Positions 35,469 through 47,258 of a stretch of DNA of 64,000 nt are shown piece after piece; the first letter of the stretch is position 1, and each line of letters begins with the position of its first letter. A program made the translations under genes and the position numbers. The stretch is from contig MNCI01027140.1 of assembly GCA_015680685.1 (NCBI GenBank), positions 386,173 through 450,172 on the forward strand, written 5' to 3'. Below the pieces are notes generated by a model that saw only the letters and a program-made list of their open reading frames with translations, had not been told where the DNA came from and ran no database searches. The DNA is from Gnetum montanum. Taxonomy: Eukaryota; Streptophyta; Gnetopsida; Gnetales; Gnetaceae.

Positions 35469-36535
35469 TGAGGTCATTGAACTTAGAAGAGGGAGATGGG
35501 GGATGAATAAGTTTCCCAAATAAAAAATTCTTTGAAGAAAACCATATACCAAATTTAATGTGGTTAGCCAACTTGGAAAGTCCATACTTAGAGGGTAGTT
35601 TGTAAGCATACCTTTAGACTTTTTTGCTCTTAAATGGGGTTTGAAGGATACCACACCCTCTACAAGCTCTAAGCTTTGCAACAGAGTGATTCGATGCTAT
35701 AAATCCAATCAACCCTTCAAGGTCTCAACAAGATTAGGATGTGGTTTCTAAGATCCCACAACCTTTACAACTTGAGCTCCACTCTCGAGTGTTATGGCAC
35801 TACATCAACATTTAATCCCTCAAGATCTCAACAAGCTCAAGCAAGATGCCTTCCCTCATGAAGCACATCAACCTACTAAGGCAACAAAAGAGAAAAACAA
35901 TCATAAGGAATAAATGCAACTAATTTTGTTGATCCTTGTACTTGAGGTATAGCTTACATTAACCAAATTCAATAGACAAAAGATAGTACAATGAGAAACA
36001 ATAATGATTATAATGATTGCCAAATGATTACAATAGATAGTACACACTGCTTGCACTTTTCCCAATGAGTGAAGTTTTCTTATAGCCAATATGTTTTCGA
36101 AATCACCTTGGAATCCATGCAATGACTAGTTAATGGTTACTAAATATTTCTTCGAGATTGAGATGTCTTTCTACATCTAACCTCCATTCTGGAAAGATGA
36201 CTTCTTCTGATGAAAGACATTTGCTGTAATAGTCCTTCATTCTAGAGAGATGTCTTCTTCTGATGAAATATTTCTTTCTTTTCAGAAAGATGTCTATTAT
36301 TTGGTAGAGATTTCTTCTCCTGTACTACCTTCAATTCTTCCAAGACATCTACTATTTCTTGGAGATGTCTTTCTTTAGATCCCTTTGCATTTTTAATTCT
36401 TCATTTCTTTTCCATGATCTTGAACTTCTGTAAGCCTTCTTATCTCAATCTAGGTTCTTATCCTGCAAACACAACAACCACACAAACAACCTTATTCTCC
36501 ATTATTTAATGTTTTGACATAACAAAAGGTCAATA
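35469..36535 (-). repeat. 5' LTR of the copia-like element
   Basis: TGAGGTCATTG...GGTCAATA (terminal CA changed to TA), about 1067 bp. Confidence 0.9.
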
Positions 36536-36540
36536 GTTAG
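36536..36540. repeat. Target-site duplication GTTAG, right
   Basis: Identical to 30025-30029. Confidence 0.85.
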
Positions 36541-38161
36541 GTATGTAACAAGACAATTTTCCTGTGCTACGGTTTCTTTTTCATGAAATAGGAAGTGAGT
36601 CCACATCATCCATCCATCCACAAAATCTATGGTATTTCCAATTCTAGAAGTGTGAGGTTCCTTTTCATTAATAAAACTTTAATGAACTTGTGACCTTGGT
36701 AGTTTTGGACTTGGAAAGGATTCAAAGGGTTGAATAGGATCTGACTTCAAGGGGACTTAATAATCTTTGTACTCTTCTGCTTACTTGGGTGCATGGGTGT
36801 TTTCATGGATTTCTTACCATTTTGTGTTGACCAATAATATAAAGTTAAATAAGTCTTTGCATGGTGTGGTTCCCATCCAGAATTCCAAAAAAATGATGGG
36901 AATTTAAAGCACACCCCTTAGATAGAATAAATGGGCTACAAGCACTAGTTATGGTACTAGAAAGACATGTTACCCATGCCTAAAGGTCCCCTCTAACTAA
37001 GGCCCTTTCTCACTTTCTACTTCTCTTTTCTTCTTAAATAACAAACGATGGTTGTCCTATGTGAGCACTCTTGTGTCTCAAGAGGGTGGATTGGTCTTAG
37101 AGTGGTGATGCAAAGTCACTAAACATGGTTGATTTTGATTTGGACTAAGGATGAATTTTATCAAGTCATTCAACCACAAAATTCACAAGGGACTTCATGT
37201 GAACTTAATCAAGAACTCCATTCCACTTTCTCTCTCTCATCCATCTATGCTTTCCATGCCTCACCTCACTGCTAGTGTTCATGTCCTTGTTCGATGTCTT
37301 ATTTTGATGTGTCGAAATTCTTAGGTAGTTTCTTATGGGTTTTCATACTTAGCTTTCTATAACCATCAATCATCCATGGGGCCCGTGGACTCCTTGGTTT
37401 GAGGATATGCAAGGCCAACAAAGGGCATATGCCTACTTTGGGGAGGACCCACTTGCATATCATTTTGGTTGGATTAGTTAAGTTCTTTATCCTTAGGCAT
37501 TCTCACAATCAAATCCTTTTGCGTGCCCCATCGATGACATCCAATTTTGTGCATCTTCACAATGTTTTTCAAGGAAATCCTATTTTTTGTTGTTGTGAAT
37601 TCTTTAATCCTCTTCAAGCATTGCATTGCATTTGTGATTTTCAAAATTTAATAATGGAACACGTATTCATTTCACCCTATTTTCCAATCTTCCCACTAAT
37701 GTTATTAAAAGAATCAATTCACCATAATCACAATCTAGCCAAGTATAATTGCAAATGAGACAAGGTACCTAAAAGTTATAACTTACACATTGCACACTAA
37801 TCTCTAATTTTGTTGTGATTGCAGTGGGAAGTGTGGACTAGAGGCAAGATTATCTTCACTAAGGAATCAGCAGTGGCACCATGCAATGAGGCCCCTTCAT
37901 GATCATTAAATCTTCTCACTTGTTCTTCAATTGCCAGAGGAGCTGGATGTCAGTTTTGGCTAGGGTATTCAATTATATTGTCATAAACATTCAATTTGTA
38001 AAAAATTATAAATCTATACACTTTAGCACTTAAAATATATCTATTTCATCCGAGTTAGTTTGAAAATTATTCAATAATCCCATACCTTTCCAATATTTTG
38101 TAAGGAACTTGTTCCTCCTTTTGTTCACTCAAGGATGAGTTTTTATTTAGTTGTGGAGGTA
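36541..38161 (+). other. Unassigned, ending in the interior of a TGATGAG-family element
   Basis: A 119-aa ORF (37399-37758) shows no family I know. The last ~180 bp (about 37985-38161) match, in reverse complement, 63381-63560: 'aataatcccata', 'ccaatattttgtaaggaact', 'cctccttttgtt', and a purine tract before the LTR. It is therefore interior sequence upstream of a 3' LTR. Confidence 0.5.
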
Positions 38162-39061
38162 TGATGAAGTGTATTTTGTCTGGCTCTGATATCAGATATC
38201 TGATATCACAGTCCTAATATCATATACCCAATATTGGAAACCAAGAAGTAATGTTAGATATCTGATGTCGCAAGATGTGTGTTGACCTATAAATATAGTG
38301 CTTAGGTGCATGGTTTTGAAGCCATATTAGTTATAGAATAGCAAAGCTCTTGTAGTTTTTCTTCCTCAGAGTTAGAATATTTTCCTAAATGCCCACAATA
38401 GAAGTCATTGAGTGTACAGATCTTTGTTTGAGCACTATTGTACCTAAGCATGACAGTGTGTGTAACAATAAAGATGAGCTTTCTGATAAATTGTGTGGCA
38501 CTTTGGCTAGATTAAATATTTTCTTCATGCATTTAATGTTTCTAACCATTTTATTTAATGCTTTTAAGTAATTAAGATAATTAAGGAATTAAGCTAGATA
38601 GGTTAACTAGCAATTAATTAAGCACATAAGTACGACAACTTTGAGCATGCACATGATGCTTAGTAATCCCAATAACACTTAATGTTTGGTGACCCAATAG
38701 CATTATACATGTTCAAGATGTGTACAGAAAGTGAGACCAAATGCTTACGTTAGCATTAGTTAGACATTGGTTAGATAGTTAGGTTAAATTAGCAATTAAA
38801 TTACTTCATTCCTTTCATCCTTTATTTTAAGCACCCAAAACATAAAACATAAAAATAATAAAAATCATACACCTCAACTGCACTTAACCATTCCTCTACA
38901 TATCACAAGTGTAATTGAAAAGACACCGAATAACTGTTAGAAAATTTCACTTCCTAGAGGCTAGTGTACCAAAAGACATCAAGTCCACGAAATTCGACCA
39001 AATTGCACGTGAATGTTTAGTGATTCATATGGTTGAGCATAGGGGTATTCGTCACTCATCA
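38162..39061 (+). repeat. TGATGAG-family LTR (3' LTR, plus)
   Basis: Starts TGATGAAG and ends CACTCATCA, about 900 bp. TATA motif at about 38290 (cctataaatatag). The U3 region has overlapping GATATC words (ctgatatcagatatctgatatc, in part, near 38186-38206). No 5' partner is in the window. Confidence 0.8.
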
Positions 39062-39355
39062 ATGATCCTGTAGTAACTTTGTCTTTTTGATGGGATCCAT
39101 GAATACCTTAGAGGCATTTTTCATCAGCTTGAACCATTTAGGATTACCACCTTTATCTAGGTGTGCTTTGGCTTTAAGATATTTTGTCATCTTCTTGATA
39201 ATATCTTGGAGTGCAACATGGTGAAGCTTCATGATACTATAAGAACATATTTTCATGTTGTGAAACATTATCTTGGTGTTTTCTAGCATAAATTTTAAGT
39301 ATTTATTCCTCAACTTCTTTTTAGTCATGAAGTCTTTTAAGGTTTCTAAAGCCAT
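39062..39355 (-). CDS. Hypothetical 98-aa lysine-rich ORF
   Basis: An uninterrupted ORF from 39355 to the LTR junction; its stop overlaps the last LTR bases. The protein is K-, M- and L-rich (LKDFMTKKKLRNKYLKFMLE; ALQDIIKKMTKYLKAKAHLD) and looks helical. I do not recognise it. It may be the remaining end of an older element's ORF cut by the LTR, and may not be expressed. Confidence 0.3.
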
Positions 39356-39359
39356 TGTG

Positions 39360-40509
39360 GGCTTTCTAGGATCTTGCTAATGTTTTGCTCTATTGATCAG
39401 CCACATATTTTATATGGGTGTATTATGTAGAATCATAGTCTAGCAAGAAAATTTTGAAGAATGGAAGAAATTAAAAAGGTATAATTGAGTGGGTTATGCA
39501 CTCATTGTTAAAGTATATCAAATATGAGTTTTTAAGTTCAATCCTTAATTGTGCATAGAACTACAAATTTATATTGTAAGCTCTTTTAATGTTCCAAATA
39601 TTCATGAATATTTTGTATGACGAATTTAGTATTAAAAGGAGAACACAAAATGATAATTGACTTTTAAAGTAAATATAATGCCTTTGGACATTAAATAACT
39701 TTGTCATTTTCTAGCTTATGTTTGTAATATCTTTCATTACATAGTGAATGAATTTTCCAAGAAAAAAAATACAAAGTGAAACAAAAAGTGGTAGATGTAA
39801 TGCATAGTAAACAATGGTTATAGGAGAATGTTATGTCTAAAAAATAAAATATAAAACCAATTCTTAACTATCATACAAAGTAAATTCATAAAATGATCAA
39901 GTAAAAGGTTCTTCTCAATGTTAGAAAAACTTCAAAAGGTGAAAAATATTTTTTATTTTACTTGCATTAGAGCAAATATTAACAAGTGATGAAGCATTTT
40001 TTTATAGCATGCATCAATGCACTAGCATTCAAACATAATGTTCATGTATTATTATCTTTGTAAATGCACTTACATGAAAAACACATGGCTCATCCTCTGT
40101 AAATTCCCAACATACAACTCAAAAGAAAATGAAGTATAGTTTTCAATTGTGATTGAACTCTTGTACTTTTATTTCATAATTTGTAGTGAATTAGCAAGTG
40201 TTGACAAAATATGTATTTAAAGCAATATATGAAGTTTTATTCAAATAGTCATGTCTAGATGTAGTAGTTGTTTATAGAAACAAGATAAGGACTATATACG
40301 TACAAATTGCAATACTTTGACTTTTATTTTTTCATACTTTTATATAGATTCATAGTTTATTGTAAACATATTTATCTTTATAATTACTAATTAGTATTAT
40401 GGATTAAGTATGCCGAAAACTTGAGTACTATTAAATTTAGCTTAGTATGTTTACTAACTAAATTTGTATGTTGAAAATATAAGATCAATGAAAGTCTTGC
40501 TAGCTTGGT
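39360..40509. other. AT-rich, no gene seen
   Basis: No ORF or motif of note on either strand. Confidence 0.5.
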
Positions 40510-40741
40510 ATTCATTATGGTAAATTTCATCCTCATTATAAAGGACTAATGATATATGTAGTCATATACCTTAATTGCACAAAACTATATGATGTGTTAC
40601 TTACAAGTGCTACTTAGAAAGATAGTAACTCAATTATATCACATAATAGTTCATCATATCCTTTCACATAATTCAACCAAGTCTACTACATATGCTCTTA
40701 GATTTGTATGTTGAGCATTAGGACTATTTACTACTCATTAA
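40510..40741 (+). repeat. Decayed TGATGAG-family LTR end
   Basis: 'catataccttaattgcac', 'attcaaccaagtctac', 'gtatgttgagcattagg' and the terminal ctcatta parallel the last 220 bp of the LTR at 38162-39061. It is far more diverged, so an older insertion. Confidence 0.6.
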
Positions 40742-41118
40742 TAGAAATGCAACACATTTATTAGTTCCTATTTCTCACTACCTACATTATTAGATTAGTA
40801 GAGTAAACTAGGGTTTCTACTATCTTAGAATTAAAATAGGAAGATGGCCCAAAATTCCTATAGAGAAGAGGATTTTCACTAGTATAGTTATAAGAAAATC
40901 AAATATATGCATTACATATTTCTATAGTATTCTATAGTAAAACCCATTCACTAGAAATTATATGATATAGCTAATTAATTAATTGATATTTTTCCAAGAA
41001 GACTTGATAGTTTTATTAATAAATTTCATTTTTAATTTGAATTTCATTTAGGTTCCTAGCAAAATATTTTATAAAGTATTATTTGTTGCAAGAAGGTTTT
41101 ATAGATAGCTTACACAAG

Positions 41119-41139
41119 TTTTTTTTTTTTTTTTTTTTT
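41119..41139. repeat. Poly-T tract of 21
   Basis: Twenty-one T followed by G. It could be a minus-strand retroposon tail, but no coding sequence was found beside it. Confidence 0.8.
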
Positions 41140-41643
41140 GTTTATTAAAATGTCAAATATTATGACAACATATATAAACTTAACTCTAATAATGTTATAG
41201 CTAATTCTAATTTTGAAATATAATAGTTATATCTTATATCTTATATGGTGTTCAGTGTTAGGTAGTACAAAAGAGGCATAAATAACAAATAAATGCAGTA
41301 GAAATACAAATGCTTAGGTGAATATTAAATGTTACAAGAAGAGATAAATTACACAATATAGAAATAGGAAGGCTTAGAGTGGCTTCTATTTTAGATGAAC
41401 CACAGTAAGTATGTCTTAGAAAGTTTAGATGTATGCAAGGAAGATCAAATAATAAAGTTATTAAAAAAAGTTCCTACATTATTTTTCCAATAACCACAAA
41501 AAGGAAGATCAAAAATGATATGCAGAAAATGATTGAAGATGATTTGAAATAGCTATAAATAAATAAGAATGTAGTTCTTCATAAAGGTGAGAAGAAAAAT
41601 AAAACTCATATACTTAACTGCATTTTAGTAATATAAGGCTAAG

Positions 41644-41648
41644 ATAAT
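41644..41648. repeat. Target-site duplication ATAAT, left
   Basis: Identical to 48111-48115. Confidence 0.88.
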
Positions 41649-42528
41649 TGGAGTAGGGTCACTCCAATTTGCTTTAGCCCTTTAAAAACATATTGAACCC
41701 AGAATGTATAAAAGATAATTCAATTTCCTAGAAAATAAGAAAACTAGCTATCTTCAATTAGTTTAAATAAGATTACAATAATAGTAGTTTTAGAACCTAA
41801 AAACATCACAAATTACTGCAACAGTCAACAACATTGCAAAGCATGATGATCTACAACTGCAAAATGATTGACCTACATGCAAGGCACAACTAAACTAGAT
41901 TTCTCCCACAAACATACAACTAAGAACCAACATAACACACACACACTAAGAGCTATAATGATCAAACATACAATTGACCATAAAGATGCCTATACACTCA
42001 TGCAATCTCTCTCAAGAAAACTCTCATGTGCTCAACTCAATGCCAAACGTGAAACACAAATATTATTAAATTTTGAACAAGAACCCTAGGAAAACCTTCC
42101 CTATGCTCAACTTGAAGATTCCCAAATGTTTCCATCTTATTATCATGTTTTCTAACTATTTCCAAACTTGAAACTTCTAACTTTAAACTTTCCTTAGTCA
42201 TAAGAGACCTTTATAATATTTCGAAGACATTTTTCTACAATAACCAAGACTCACATAAGATGTCTCTAACCTATGGAAGACATCTCCTATTAGAGTGAGA
42301 CATCACCTTCTAGGTTGATATGTCTACCTAGAGACATATCTTGTTTGGGAGAGATGTCTCTTGATAGGATGAGACGTCTTCCCCTCTTGACAAGATGTCT
42401 CCTATCAATCCCTAGCTCTTTGCAAAAATGTTTCTCAAACCTCCAAGACATATTCCTACTTTCCTGAACCTATAAATTAATCACCTGTAGGGATGAAAAA
42501 TAAGCTCAAAAGAGGTGTCCCTACAATA
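41649..42528 (-). repeat. 3' LTR of the chromovirus-like element
   Basis: Starts TGGAGTAGGG. The inner end has lost its CA (ccctacaata). About 880 bp, aligning with 47259-48110. The PPT (GGGTGGAAGAGC, minus) lies at about 42529-42541. Confidence 0.88.
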
Positions 42529-42539
42529 GCTCTTCCACC

Positions 42540-43870
42540 CTGCAAAAAGTGAACTTTGGTAAACAAGGAACTAGGGATAGAAGTGATGCCCCACTCAAGA
42601 AGTTTGATCTCATGAACTCATATAGCATTATCAATCGTTTGATCCTTCTAATGGATCAAGTACTTATGCCTCTTTACTCCTAAATGCTAGAAATTTCTCT
42701 TCTCTTGAGTAGGATTATGTTCCTCTCTATTAAAGGCTTAGACTTGCCAATGGTCCCCTTCAAATTATCAATGCTATCATGCATGGTTTCATCATCCACC
42801 GATTCATGGTAATGTGAAGATCTACAACATTAAACATAAAATACATACCCACATCATTTAATAAGTAAATTTCAAAAAGCATTATCATTAATTTTTGCCT
42901 TTATCCTAAAAGGACACCTATTCTTATCTTTCAATGTTGGGAAGTTGATACCTCTCAATCTATTCTTCTTCAAGTGCATCCAAACAAGATCACCTACATT
43001 AAATCTAGACTTTCTCTTTCACCATCTTCTTAAGATTAGCCTTACTTGTACATGAAGATCCTTCATCTCTTGTAAAAAAGCAGCACTTAGTTGAGCTTCT
43101 TCATTAAAGATTCTCATTTTGTCTACAATCTATGGATAATACTCATAATTTACTTCAAATGGGTTCTTGCCAATAGCAATAAGAAAAGCATTATTATAAG
43201 AAAATTTAACATGACAACAAATTTTTCCACTATTAGGTTGTTCATGACACAAAGATCTTAAAATATTCAGCAAAGATTTATTAACCACTTCAATTTTTCC
43301 ATCAAGATTGTGGATGATATGCACTAGAAAAATTGAACTTTGTCCTTAAAAGTTTCCAAAGTCACCTCCAAAACTGACTAGTAAAGTTAGATTCTCTATG
43401 ACTAATAACATTCAAAGAAATCTCATGCAACTTCATAACATGCTAAAAAAAACAAATTTAAAACATGAGATGCATCACTCATCCTTTTTCATGAGATGAA
43501 GTATGTCATCTGGGAACTCTATCCACCTTAATGAAAATAGCATCATTTCCACTTTTGGTCTTTGGAATCTCACTCACAATATCCATTGACACACTTTCCC
43601 ATGGACCCTTGGAAATTGGAAAAGACATATAATGTCCATCCACTCCTTTATCTTCTCTGAATTTCTAACATGTTAAACACTTCTCCATAATTTTGGATAC
43701 TTCATATGTCATTCCAAGGAAAAAATAGTACCTACCTATAAGATCCAATGTTTTATCCTTACCCATATGACCTTCCATGTCACCAAAATGCATTTCAACC
43801 AAAATTGTTTTTCTAAATTCACAATTGCAAACAAATACCTTCCCATTCTTGAATAATAGTTCATCTTGAA
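42540..43870 (-). pseudogene. Integrase with chromodomain-like C-terminus
   Basis: Zinc-binding part: EMHFGDMEGHMGKDKTLDLI followed by KCLTC (HHCC pattern). Core: WESVSMDIVSEIPKTKSGND with the first catalytic Asp, then DGKIEVVNKSLLNILRSL with the catalytic Glu (family DGQTEVVNRSL), and FSYNNAFLIAIGKNPFEVNY. Then NVGDLVWMHLKKNRL. Near 42600-42680 KYLIH-KDQTIDNAI-VHEI resembles the chromodomain signature 'YLVKWKG ... ATW--E'. Dashes are stops. Confidence 0.75.
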
Positions 43871-43883
43871 TATGATAGTCCCT

Positions 43884-44460
43884 TTACCAATCTATCCTAC
43901 TTGACAATGGTTCCTTGAGGCTTCTCCAAACTTGTCCAAAATCTAAATCATGTTCATAAAAATCAACAAAATCATTCATACCTTCCACATGAGACATCAT
44001 GAAATTCACCACATGCATCCTAGATAATGCATTAGCCATCAAATTGGGTTTTCCACTCTTTTGCTTTAGCAAAAAATTGAACTCCTACAAATATGCCACC
44101 AACTTCATGTTTTAGCACTCAAATTCTTTTAGGAATTGAAAAACTAAAGTTTTTTGTGGTTAGTCATCAAAGTGAACTCCTTAGACAATAAGAAATACCT
44201 CCAATGCTTGATTTCTTGAAGAATAGTGTATAGTTCCTTCTCATATATGATATATTTCTACCTGGACTCATTCAACTTTTCTCAAAAGAAGGCAATGAGT
44301 CTACCTTCTTATTGAAGCACCCCTCCAATGGAAAGTACCTAAAAAAGCTTCTAGAAATCTACTAATACAAGCATTGGTTCATTAATAATTTTTTCATTCA
44401 ACAAGTCAAAGCTCCTTTGGGTTTCATCACCCCACCTGAAATCCTTGTTCTTCTTTAGAA
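43884..44460 (-). pseudogene. RNase H, chromovirus type
   Basis: EGRLIAFF-EKLNESR, EKELYTILQEIKHWRYFLLS and KSGKPNLMANALSR follow the gypsy RNase H pattern. Interrupted by stops. It lies between RT and integrase. Confidence 0.8.
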
Positions 44461-44499
44461 AAGTGAATATAGGCTAGGAAATACCATTGAAATTTTTGA

Positions 44500-45150
44500 T
44501 AATCCTTCTATAAAAACTTCATAAACCAAGAAATGATCTTACCTTTCCAATATTTTTAATAGTCATCCAATCTCTAGTAGCCATCACCTTGGTAGTCTCT
44601 ATTCAAATTTGATTTTTAGAGCTCACATGTCCAAAATATGTGACCTCCCTCTTGAAGAAGTAACTCTTCTTCACATTGATCACCAAATATGCCTCTTGTA
44701 ATTTAGGACATACTCTTCTCAAGTAATTCAAGTACTCCTTCTCATTAAAGTTGTACAACAAAATATCATCAAATAAGACAATACAACACTTACCAATCAA
44801 ATTTTTGAGTACATCATGCATCAATCTCATGAATGTAGTAGGTATATTTGTGAGCCCAATTAACATCACCAACCACTAAAATAATCCATCTGGTATTTTG
44901 AAAGTTATCTTTCATTCATCACCAAGGTAGATCTGAATTGGATGATATGCACTCTTCAAATCCATTTTGCTAAAAACCTATGCATTAGAAAGGAAATTAA
45001 GAATTTCATCCATCATTAAAATAAGAAACATATACATCACTGTTATCTTGTTCATAGCCCTTGAATCAATGCACATTCTCCATTCATCATTGCCCTTCTT
45101 TAGCACAAGCACTATTGGAACTATATAAGGTGAAATAAACTCTCTCAAAA
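44500..45150 (-). pseudogene. Reverse transcriptase, chromovirus type
   Basis: ISPYIVPIVLVLKKGNDEWR, MCIDSRAMNKITV, GLTNIPTTFMRLMHDVL and CCIVLFDDILLYN: RT blocks 1 to 5 with the catalytic FDD kept, then VTYFGHVSS. The longest open part is 44872-44603. Confidence 0.85.
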
Positions 45151-45489
45151 ATCCATTTACAAGTAACTTCTCTACATTAATTCAGCTTGCTGATTTAATG
45201 CCATTTAGTATGCCCTCTCATTTAAAATGGTAGCACTAGGGATGAAGTTACTATAATGTCAAACATTTCTCATTAATGGTAATCCAACTAATTCCCCTTT
45301 GAACACTTTGGGCAATTTCTCCCTCAAGCCTATCATACCTATTGGAAGTTCTACCTACACATTATCATGGTTAGAAAGAATAATTAATACAATCACAACA
45401 CCAAAACCAACCTCATAATGTTCCTTAATATATTCTCTCTCTTCTAGAAGAATTAAGAAGTATCAAATAAGCTTTTTGTTACCTCACTT

Positions 45490-45880
45490 GTTCAGCTATC
45501 ATAGGAATCAACTCATGGATTTCACTAGGTCTTGCTATAATCCATACATTTTTTCTCCATCAAATTAAGCCCCATTATCAAAATTCCAAGGCCTTTCAAG
45601 AATTACATTAGCATAATCAATTGGTAGTACATCATATTTCACAACATCATGATAACTCTTAATTTAAAATTTTAAAACACATTGCTTTATCAACTGTTAA
45701 GAGAAATCTCTTAACAATAGATGCACTTTGTAGGGTCTAAGATAAGGATTTGCCACTAAACTCAATCTAGCAACCACCCTAGATGAAATAACAATTTCTT
45801 GGACTCCCATATTAATCAAAATATAAATCCATTCTGAAATAAGCAAACATCTAGCCCCAATTCAAAATAACAATTTCTTA
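45490..45880 (-). pseudogene. Retropepsin-like domain of the chromovirus-like element
   Basis: SSRVVARLSLVANPYLRPYK and YDVLPIDYANVILERPWNFD match the late part of plant chromovirus proteases ('HP-PYKV ... D-VPMD--HILLGRPW-YD'). Confidence 0.65.
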
Positions 45881-46039
45881 ATAGATAATCTCCTTTATTC
45901 ATATTACCCATGAATGCAAAAGAATTCAATTTGGAAACTTTCTTAATTTTAGGAGCATTAAAATTATCTCTCTAAAGAGCTTAGATTAATGTCTCTCCTA
46001 CTTCCATGGTTTGCACATCCTTGCCTTTGGCTAACTTAT

Positions 46040-46980
46040 GAAGTGGACATTCACATTTCTTGTCTTTCCATTCTTCACATTTGAAACAATGAATCTTGAA
46101 TGAGTTGTTACCTTGACCCTTGCCTCCCTTGCCTTAGTCTTCCTTGGATTGATCCTTCTCACCATCCTTGTCTAGCTTCTTCTCATCGTTTTCATCTTGT
46201 CTTCAGATTTATACATCGATACCTTCTCTTATTTGGATCCCTATCCTTTCCTTTTGAATCTTGTTTTCTCCTATCTCCAAATCCATTAAGCTTTTTTATA
46301 CCTTGAGTACCAAATAATAAGCCTCATAAAGAATTTGTGGCTCATAGAATGACAACTCTTGCTAATACACCATTTTAAGATCTTCAAAAATGATTAAAGC
46401 CTATTCATACTTCTCCTAGTTTACCTTAGCTTGATGAATATTTCACAAATTTTGAGGTAAAACTTCTTAACATCTTTGCTACCCTTTTTTAGAAATTTCA
46501 ACTCTATGATTATCTCTTGCCTCTACTGATACTACTCAAATTTTCTTCTCAACTTGTACTTTATTAGATTTCAATATTTGATAGGTTGACCATTTTGCCT
46601 CTCATAACTTTGGGATTATTTTTCCTATCCAATTTAAGTCATACCTTCTAATTTGTATTTAAAAATTGGTACCCTTAATTGATTTGGTGCCTCTTCCAAT
46701 TTAAAATTCTTGTCTAGTATCTTCAGCCAACTTGAAAAACCATGGGTGCCATCTACATCATTGAAAATCTTCAGTTCCACATATCGAAGTCTAGCAACAT
46801 TTCTGAATCTCTAGCAAGACTTGCTTCATCTTTATCATTAAGCTTATTATGAGAAGAACTCGATGTTAGTGATGGAACTCTTAGAACTCTAACATGAGAA
46901 TTTGGATTCCCTCCCACTAGAATTCTTGGCTGATGAGTTCCCATACTTCCATAGTTGGAATGTTTTTTTCTCCTCATCTA
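46040..46980 (-). pseudogene. Gag of the chromovirus-like element
   Basis: Encodes a frame-broken gag. DMWN-KIFNDVDGTHGFSSWL spans 46790-46730 and resembles the 'IPxFDG---xxFxDWL' gag start. Downstream, near 46080, is a Cys-rich stretch (CEEWKDKKCECPLHKLAKG) where the zinc knuckle is expected. Confidence 0.55.
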
Positions 46981-47240
46981 CTTCCTCTCCACTAAGTTGA
47001 GAAACTTCTTCATCATCATTTGAACATGAATGCTCGTCATCACCATAAGTCTAAATATAGCTTGGACTTGCATTCCTATCTACCTTGGCATTGATATTAT
47101 TTAGTCATACAATAATTTGTTGAAAGAGAGACTTCATGCTCTTCATGCTTCTATTCATGTCTTAAGCATGTTTCTTCTTAGGCACCATCTAAAATTGGTA
47201 AAAATCTATAACTAAATTCTAAACAATAATCAATGTAATT

Positions 47241-47251
47241 CTCTAATACCA
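47241..47251 (-). other. Primer-binding site, tRNA-iMet type
   Basis: The minus strand reads TGGTATTAGAG, one transition from TGGTATCAGAG, downstream of the 5' LTR. Confidence 0.75.
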
Positions 47252-47258
47252 ATAACAC

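Larger units (their letters stand above)
30030..36535 (-). mobile_element. Copia-like LTR element with gag but no recognisable pol
   Basis: LTRs at 30030-31111 and 35469-36535, perfect TSD GTTAG, a copia-type PPT, and an initiator-tRNA-Met-like PBS. The minus-strand interior has a copia gag (UBN2 type with zinc knuckle) at 35450-33811, then a second coding-like region (33270-31950) that does not look like protease, integrase, RT or RNase H. This makes it a second non-autonomous gag-bearing element in the window, of the copia class. Confidence 0.82.
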
